Below, one piece after another: positions 5,311-9,707 of a DNA stretch of 9,707 bases. Position 1 is the stretch's first letter. Every line of letters begins with the position of its first letter. The notes below the pieces were generated by a model. It was not told the DNA's origin and did no database searches. It was given only the letters and a program-made list of their open reading frames with translations. This DNA is from Bacillota bacterium (GTDB taxonomy: Bacteria; Bacillota_E; Sulfobacillia; Sulfobacillales; Sulfobacillaceae): contig JAKAAL010000102.1 in the NCBI GenBank assembly GCA_021802375.1, positions 1 to 9,707 of the forward strand. The letters run 5' to 3'. A program made the translations under genes and the position numbers.

Positions 5311-6495
5311 ATGAATCCCATGCAGATTCAGGCAATTGTGTTGCCCGACTATGGGGAAGAGATACAGTTGCAAACGGTCACGCTGGATCCTCCGAGAGAT
5401 CACGAGGTGCGAGTGCGAATTAAGGCATCGGGTATATGCCATACGGATTGGCATGTCGTCACGGGTCATCTGCCCTTGCCGGTTCCTATGGTCTTAGGTC
5501 ATGAAGGCGCGGGGGTAGTGGAAGCCCTGGGCGAAGGCGTCACCCGAGTCAAGGTGGGTGACCGCGTGGTCATCGGCTGGGTCGCCGCTTGTGGTCAATG
5601 TTTTTGGTGTAGGGAAGGCCAACCCGAACTGTGTGAAGCAGCCAACCAAGGGGCAGTGGATGGGGTTATGGCGGACCAGAGCACACGCCTTCACGATGGC
5701 GCCTTGACCCTCCATCCGTTCTCCAACACCGGCACCTTGGCAGAAGCAGTGGTGGTCTTGGACACCGCCCTCACAGCGATTCCAGCGAACATGCCGTGGG
5801 AAGAAGCCGCTCTTTTGGGCTGTGCTGTACAAACTGGAACCGGAGCAGCCTTTCATGCTCCGATCAGCCCTGGATGTAGCGTGGCTGTGATTGGCTGTGG
5901 CGGCGTGGGCCTCAACATCATCCAAGGTGCTCGTATTCGCGGGGCAGCACGCATTTTCGCGATCGATCCGTCCGGAGCCAATCGAGATTTGGCTCAAGTG
6001 CTGGGTGCCACCGACACCATCGACCCTCAGGCCGACGATCCGCTGTTAAGCGTCTTAGATTTCACCGGGGACCGTGGGGTCGATGTCGCTTTTGAGGCCG
6101 TAGGCAGCCCGGATACGATGGCCCAAGCGTATGCCATGATTCGCCGCGGGGGGACCGCGGTGGTGGTTGGGGTACCGTCTCCTAATTCAGAAGTTACCTT
6201 GAATGCCTTCGCCTTTCCGTCTCAAGAAAAGACTCTGACGGGCTCTTGGTATGGAGGCGCGTCGCTTCCGCGGGATATTCCTCGGCTGGTGCACCTGTGG
6301 GAATCGGGGCAGTTGCGCCTCGCCCCACTCATCCGCCGTCGCTATACTTTAGCGCAAGTAAGCACGGCCTTGATGGACATGGTCAGCGGCCAGGGGGGCC
6401 GCGGCGTGGTTCTTATCCATGGTGCCGACGATGCCAGTCCCTCCCTAACTGATGAACGTAACGAAAGTGAGGAAACGAACCATGGCGGTATTTAA
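5311..6495 (+). CDS. Zn-dependent alcohol dehydrogenase, class III-like medium-chain (NDMA-dependent-like)
   Basis: A 394-residue cytoplasmic medium-chain dehydrogenase that would oxidise an alcohol to an aldehyde. Catalytic zinc ligands are C43 (GICHTDWH), H64 in GHEG and C171 (LLGCAVQTGTGA). The structural zinc loop has C94, C97, C100 and C108. The nucleotide-binding motif is GCGGVG (195-200), with D219 ending the second strand, which favours NAD over NADP. The overall sequence resembles class III and actinobacterial NDMA-dependent or mycothiol-dependent enzymes; the substrate cannot be read from sequence. The last 20 or so residues are polar and acidic, beyond the usual domain end. ATG 5311 follows GAAGGA at 5301-5306; ATG 5320 is an alternative three residues in. 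The 3' end overlaps the next gene by 14 bases, so they are translated from one message. Confidence 0.92.
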   Translation: MNPMQIQAIVLPDYGEEIQLQTVTLDPPRDHEVRVRIKASGICHTDWHVVTGHLPLPVPMVLGHEGAGVVEALGEGVTRVKVGDRVVIGWVAACGQCFWCREGQPELCEAANQGAVDGVMADQSTRLHDGALTLHPFSNTGTLAEAVVVLDTALTAIPANMPWEEAALLGCAVQTGTGAAFHAPISPGCSVAVIGCGGVGLNIIQGARIRGAARIFAIDPSGANRDLAQVLGATDTIDPQADDPLLSVLDFTGDRGVDVAFEAVGSPDTMAQAYAMIRRGGTAVVVGVPSPNSEVTLNAFAFPSQEKTLTGSWYGGASLPRDIPRLVHLWESGQLRLAPLIRRRYTLAQVSTALMDMVSGQGGRGVVLIHGADDASPSLTDERNESEETNHGGI

Positions 6496-6910
6496 TGATT
6501 CTGCTGACCTAGAGACCATTATCGGAGGTTTCTTTGAACGTCTTCGTTATGTCGAAGAGGCGCACCTCATTCACCAGATTGGAGGTAGCGTGGAATTCAT
6601 TTTTCATCGTCCCGAAAGCCGCATCCGCTGGGTGATTCAAGATCCCGGCGTCATGCCGCCATTTCAAGTCAAAATCGGGGAACTAGACGTGCCCCCCCTG
6701 CTAACGTTTGAGCAAAACGGCGATACCGCACACCGATTTTGGCTGGGTACCCTCGACTTGCAACAAGCCTTGGCCCGCCAACTGGTTCGAGCTCGTGGAC
6801 CTCTTTCCCGCGCGATGAAACTCATCCCTCACCTTGACACCATCTATCCCGTCTACACCGAGCATCTTCAAGCTATCGGGCGGCAAGACTTGCTGGCGGC
6901 ATTGTCGTGA
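6482..6910 (+). CDS. Small SCP2-like (sterol carrier protein type) protein
   Basis: A 142-residue soluble protein. The middle and C-terminal part, LTFEQNGDTAHRFWLG followed by LDLQQALARQLVRARG and then IPHLDTIYPVY, has the layout of an SCP2 domain: a strand pair, a G-x-L-D loop and the helix before a P-x-Y end. Such domains bind lipids or acyl-CoA-like ligands. Start ATG 6482 is chosen over the in-frame 6452 because TGAGGA lies 8 bases before it and the N-terminus is then typical. It overlaps the alcohol dehydrogenase end by 14 bases and the aldehyde dehydrogenase start by 4 bases. The context suggests it handles the hydrophobic substrate of the flanking dehydrogenases; that is inference. Family assignment is moderate. 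Confidence 0.65.
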   Translation: MAVFNDSADLETIIGGFFERLRYVEEAHLIHQIGGSVEFIFHRPESRIRWVIQDPGVMPPFQVKIGELDVPPLLTFEQNGDTAHRFWLGTLDLQQALARQLVRARGPLSRAMKLIPHLDTIYPVYTEHLQAIGRQDLLAALS

Positions 6911-8385
6911 GCACGGCAGAGGAAACTCTCCACGCCTGGATCGATCGCAATGGTTGGTCACCCAACGAGACCGATCCGAGTGATATCAATCCCTCGACCG
7001 GAAGGGTGCTGGCGTCGGTCCCCAATCCTACCCCAGACGATGTGGATCGGGTCTGTGCGGAAGCCAAACTCGCTCATCAAGAGGGGCGTTGGCGAAGCCT
7101 TCCGGTCTTAGAACGCTCCCGCGTGCTGACCGAAGTCGCATCCTTGATTCGCCAACACGATCAAGAATTAGCCCGGCTGATAGCCGAAGAGATGGGCATG
7201 CCTGAATCCCAAGCCCGTTTTGTCGAAGTGCCTTTTGCCGCTGACACGTTTTCTTATTATGCCGGATGGGCGGCCCACATCCAGGGATCCACTGCGCCGA
7301 CCAATATCCCTGGTGCGCCCCCAGAATATCTCGCCTACACCCTGCGTCAACCGATTGGGCCCGCCGCAGTGATTACTCCCTGGAACTTTCCACTACTGTT
7401 GCCTTCGTGGCATATTGCCGCCGCCCTCGCGGCTGGCTGTCCGGTTGTGTTAAAGCCCGCTCCAGAATCTCCCTTAACAGCGATGCGCTTGGTTGAACTG
7501 TTAGAACAAGCCGACCTTCCCGAAGGCGTGGTCCAAGTGCTTCCCGGCGATGATCAGGTCGGAGAGCACTTGGTGCGCCATCCAGATATCCCCAAAATTT
7601 CCTTTACCGGAGAAACTGACACCGGCCGCAAGGTACTAGCGGCCGCTGCGGCCGGGATTAAACGAGTCAGTGCTGAACTCGGCGGCAAGTCTGCACTGGT
7701 CATCTTTAGTGACTATGATCTCGACCAAGCCGTATCCCAGGCGCTTTTTGGCGCGTTTTTCAATTCCGGTCAAGTCTGCCAGGCTCTCAGTCGCATCCTG
7801 GTCGAAGATAGCATCTATCCGGCATTCGTCGAGCGCTTGGTGGACCGAATGGCCTCCTTGCGCCTGGGTGATGCCACCGACCCTTCCACCGACTTAGGCC
7901 CATTAGTCAGCAGAACTCGCCAGACCGTCGTGCAGAACATGGTCTCGGATGCGGTAGGCGCCGGCGCTACCCTCGCCTTGGGGGGGCAGTCAGTCGCTGG
8001 CCCAGGCTTTTTCTTTCAACCTACGGTGCTTACCAACGTTACCCCGACTATGGAGATCGCCCGTCGGGAGATTTTCGGTCCGGTGGCCACCGTAGAGAGG
8101 TTTCATGGCGAAGACGAAGCCATCCGCCTGGCCAATGCGACTTTGTATGGCCTGGCCGCTGGCATTCTTACCCACGACGTTCGCCGTGCGTTGCGTTTTG
8201 CCCGCGAGGTCGAAGCGGGCACAGTGTGGGTCAACACCGTTCAGGTTCTCTCGCCCACCCTGCCGTTTGGCGGCTTCAAACAGAGCGGCGTAGGCCGAGC
8301 ACTCGGAGAAGCTGGGTTAGCTGAGTACCTTGAAACCAAAACCGTCCTGGTCGATCTCAACGAAGATCCGATGCTCTATTTTTGA
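6907..8385 (+). CDS. NAD(P)-dependent aldehyde dehydrogenase
   Basis: A 492-residue member of the aldehyde dehydrogenase superfamily, full length, converting an aldehyde to its acid. Visible motifs are TPWNFP (N160), VLKPAPESP (K183, E187), SAELGGK (general base E257), NSGQVCQA (catalytic C291) and REIFGPV (E388, F390), then PFGGFKQSGVGR near the C-terminus. E187 after the KPAP motif is more usual for NAD users. The GTG start overlaps the stop of the SCP2-like gene as GTGA; no good ribosome site precedes it, so translation is probably coupled. It most plausibly acts on the product of the alcohol dehydrogenase two genes upstream. The exact substrate is not evident. Confidence 0.95.
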   Translation: MSTAEETLHAWIDRNGWSPNETDPSDINPSTGRVLASVPNPTPDDVDRVCAEAKLAHQEGRWRSLPVLERSRVLTEVASLIRQHDQELARLIAEEMGMPESQARFVEVPFAADTFSYYAGWAAHIQGSTAPTNIPGAPPEYLAYTLRQPIGPAAVITPWNFPLLLPSWHIAAALAAGCPVVLKPAPESPLTAMRLVELLEQADLPEGVVQVLPGDDQVGEHLVRHPDIPKISFTGETDTGRKVLAAAAAGIKRVSAELGGKSALVIFSDYDLDQAVSQALFGAFFNSGQVCQALSRILVEDSIYPAFVERLVDRMASLRLGDATDPSTDLGPLVSRTRQTVVQNMVSDAVGAGATLALGGQSVAGPGFFFQPTVLTNVTPTMEIARREIFGPVATVERFHGEDEAIRLANATLYGLAAGILTHDVRRALRFAREVEAGTVWVNTVQVLSPTLPFGGFKQSGVGRALGEAGLAEYLETKTVLVDLNEDPMLYF

Positions 8386-8413
8386 TGCCAAGCCCAATAT
8401 GAAAATGGCATCA
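8383..8413 (+). terminator. Hairpin spanning the aldehyde dehydrogenase stop codon
   Basis: TGATGCCA (8383-8390), beginning with the stop codon, pairs perfectly with TGGCATCA (8406-8413) around a 15-base loop. No T-run follows at once; GGGGTTTTT appears about 25 bases later. It is therefore an uncertain terminator, perhaps an attenuating or stabilising hairpin between the dehydrogenase cluster and the HAD gene. Confidence 0.3.
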
Positions 8414-8475
8414 GGTCGCTCGATCACCGGGGTTTTTCGGTTGCCTCGATTCTGTCATTTTTAGGAGATGTGCCC

Positions 8476-9180
8476 ATGATTCAGGCTGTCCTGTTTGATT
8501 TGGACGAAACGCTATTAGATTTGAACGGAGATCTTTTTTTGGAAGCGTACATTGATGCGCTCGCCGAATTTATGCCCCCCCTAATGGCGCCCGATCAGTT
8601 TCGGCAGGCGTTATGGTCGGCTGCAGCCTCCCTCGGCCCAGCCCATCCAGAGATGACCAATGCCGAGATGATCTGGACTAGCATCGGGGCTCAGACGGGC
8701 CACCCCCCCGACCAAGTCGCTACCAGAGTTCGCGCGTTTACCCAAACCGACCTCTCCTTGATTCTTCCCGAAGGAGGCCCTGTCGCAGGGGCGCGATCCG
8801 CCGTGGAATCTGCTCAGGCGGCTCAGCTCAAAGTCGTCGTAGCCACCAATCCCATTTACCCGCCTGAGGTCATTCATGAACGACTGAGACGCGCGCAATT
8901 GGACGACATTGAGTGGGATGCTATCGCCACTTGGGACTTTCACAGTACCAAGCCCTATCCCGCGTATTATGTGGAGTGGACCAGGCGCTTGCAGCTGGCT
9001 GCCGACGAATGCTTGATGGTCGGGGACGACTATTTCAATGACATTCCCGCGAGAGACATCGGTATGCAGACCTTTTATGTCGGTGCTCCTTTAACGGGAA
9101 TCGACGTCGGACCTTCCGGAAGTCTCATCGATTTAGCCACACGCATTCGCGCCGATCACACCTCCGGGCAGAAGACGTAA
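8476..9180 (+). CDS. HAD-superfamily hydrolase
   Basis: A 234-residue haloacid-dehalogenase-type enzyme, probably a phosphatase. Motif I is FDLDETLLD (D8 nucleophile, D10); motif II is VVATNP with T124; motif III is K159 in HSTKPYP; motif IV is VGDDYFNDIPARD with D184, D185 and D189. Residues about 15-90 form a helical C1-type cap. ATG 8476 is preferred over GTG 8470 because AGGAG (8463-8467) lies 8 bases upstream. It follows the aldehyde dehydrogenase after 90 bases in the same direction and may share its transcript. HAD enzymes are too broad for a substrate guess. Confidence 0.9.
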   Translation: MIQAVLFDLDETLLDLNGDLFLEAYIDALAEFMPPLMAPDQFRQALWSAAASLGPAHPEMTNAEMIWTSIGAQTGHPPDQVATRVRAFTQTDLSLILPEGGPVAGARSAVESAQAAQLKVVVATNPIYPPEVIHERLRRAQLDDIEWDAIATWDFHSTKPYPAYYVEWTRRLQLAADECLMVGDDYFNDIPARDIGMQTFYVGAPLTGIDVGPSGSLIDLATRIRADHTSGQKT

Positions 9181-9205
9181 TCGGTCTGGCGCGGGCTGAA
9201 AATCC

Positions 9206-9302
9206 GCCCAAGTCCCCGAGGCTCTGTGCCATTTCTCTTTTCTAAGCAGAAATCAGCATATTTAGTAGTTCCTAGGGTTTAGGTCCGGAGCGGGGCTTGG
9301 GC
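9206..9302. repeat. Inverted repeat enclosing about 70 bases
   Basis: GCCCAAGtCCCCG (9206-9218) and CGGGGCTTGGGC (9291-9302) are complementary over 12 pairs with one bulged base. The intervening sequence is AT-rich and has no gene. It might be the stem of a structured transcript or the ends of a tiny degenerate mobile element. No flanking duplication was seen. Confidence 0.35.
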
Positions 9303-9507
9303 TTAGCGTGCATCCGTGGGTATCCCGAGAGATCCGAATTTTCATCTAGAACTTTTGCCCCGAGCGACCTCTCTGTGGCCGAGCTAAGGCCCTTAACCAA
9401 GAGTGGTCCGTACTCGGCTGGGTTGGTTGGGGTAAATAACTGCTAAAACAAATCACATGATATCTATGTACATCGCATCATAAGGTGTATCATTTACCTG
9501 ATTGCGT
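9303..9507 (+). other. Gene-free flank, AT-rich toward the structured RNA
   Basis: No gene was recognised. From about 9432 to 9500 the sequence turns AT-rich, unlike its surroundings, with the palindrome ATGTACAT at 9466-9473 inside a loose TGAT...ATCA dyad. This is a likely place for the promoter of the RNA that follows, but no clear -35/-10 pair stands out. If that RNA is an IscB omega RNA, its guide would be drawn from the last bases of this flank. Confidence 0.3.
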
Positions 9508-9707
9508 GGCGGGGATGTTCCCCGCCGGAGTAAGCCAGCTACCGGACTGCGTGACCGGCTAAGGGGAAACGCCGCTGGGAAATCCGCCGTGCATCGCACG
9601 GAGTACCCGCGTCGGTGCCCACTTTACCCGCAAGGGGACGGGACAGGCAAGAAGGTGGCGGTTGGGGGCCGAATCCCCCCTGTCGCCGGAAGGAAGCTAA
9701 GTACCCT
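9508..9707 (+). ncRNA. HEARO-like structured RNA (IscB omega RNA), truncated by the window edge or nearly so
   Basis: A dense series of hairpins in non-coding sequence. GGCGGGG (9508-9514) pairs with CCCCGCC (9520-9526). Next come GAGTAAGCC and a CCGG-based stem-loop. CCGTGC (9587-9592) pairs with GCACGG (9596-9601). CCC-GCAA-GGG (9627-9636) forms a GNRA tetraloop. Finally GGCG-GTT-GGGGG (9657-9668) pairs with CCCCC and CGCC (to 9687), followed by GGAAGGAAGCTAAGTACCC. The order of these blocks, with GAGTAAGCC near the front, GTACCCGC and GGACGGGACAGGCAAGAAGG in the middle and CTAAGTACCC at the end, matches my recollection of the HEARO motif, now known as the guide RNA of the IscB nuclease in IS200/IS605-type elements. 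In such elements the iscB gene starts just after the RNA; here it would lie outside the window. Confidence 0.62.

Noticed and set aside
5081..5335. Minus-strand frame upstream of the alcohol dehydrogenase
   Set aside because: Its translation is basic and low in complexity, overlaps repeats and hairpins, and shows no family features.
9508..9707. RNase P RNA, tmRNA or a group II intron as explanations for the structured RNA
   Set aside because: The conserved RNase P core (GAGGAAAGTCC), the tmRNA tRNA-like ends and intron domain V were not seen, whereas the block order fits HEARO better.

Overview
The window is a stretch of bacterial chromosome, most likely from a Gram-positive organism of the Sulfobacillus/acidophilic Firmicute type. 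That placement is an inference from moderately GC-rich genes with strong purine Shine-Dalgarno sites, a DegS/LiaS-style two-component pair, and a phenylacetate-pathway relic beside Zn alcohol and aldehyde dehydrogenases. No marker gene fixes the taxonomy.

Left part (1-1418): a decayed region with no intact gene. It opens with an unassigned reading-frame remnant. At 250-588 lies a small non-coding transposable element with terminal inverted repeats, an internal tandem copy of its left end, and near-perfect 8-bp flanking duplications. Next is a frameshifted relic of paaD (phenylacetyl-CoA epoxidase accessory subunit, MIP18 family), closed by a perfect 16-bp hairpin.

Middle part (1419-4034): a membrane-anchored GAF-domain histidine kinase followed by its NarL/LuxR-type response regulator. 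The regulator has no ATG, GTG or TTG at the expected start; a well-placed ribosome site points to an ATC codon. Convergent to it, sharing stop-codon bases, is a 32-residue single-span membrane protein with a strong ribosome site. About 400 bases without a convincing gene follow.

Right part (4035-9180): a solitary ferritin-like (R2-like) di-iron protein. After a structured, gene-free 505-base gap comes a tightly coupled cluster: Zn-dependent alcohol dehydrogenase, SCP2-like small protein and NAD(P)-dependent aldehyde dehydrogenase, the last two pairs overlapping. A HAD-family hydrolase follows. The dehydrogenases would take an alcohol to an aldehyde and then an acid. The di-iron protein could supply the alcohol by oxygenation, and the SCP2-like protein could present a hydrophobic substrate; both of those roles are inferences.

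Right edge (9181-9707): non-coding DNA, then the start of a highly structured RNA resembling HEARO, the omega RNA that precedes IscB nucleases. The nuclease itself would lie beyond the window and is not seen.
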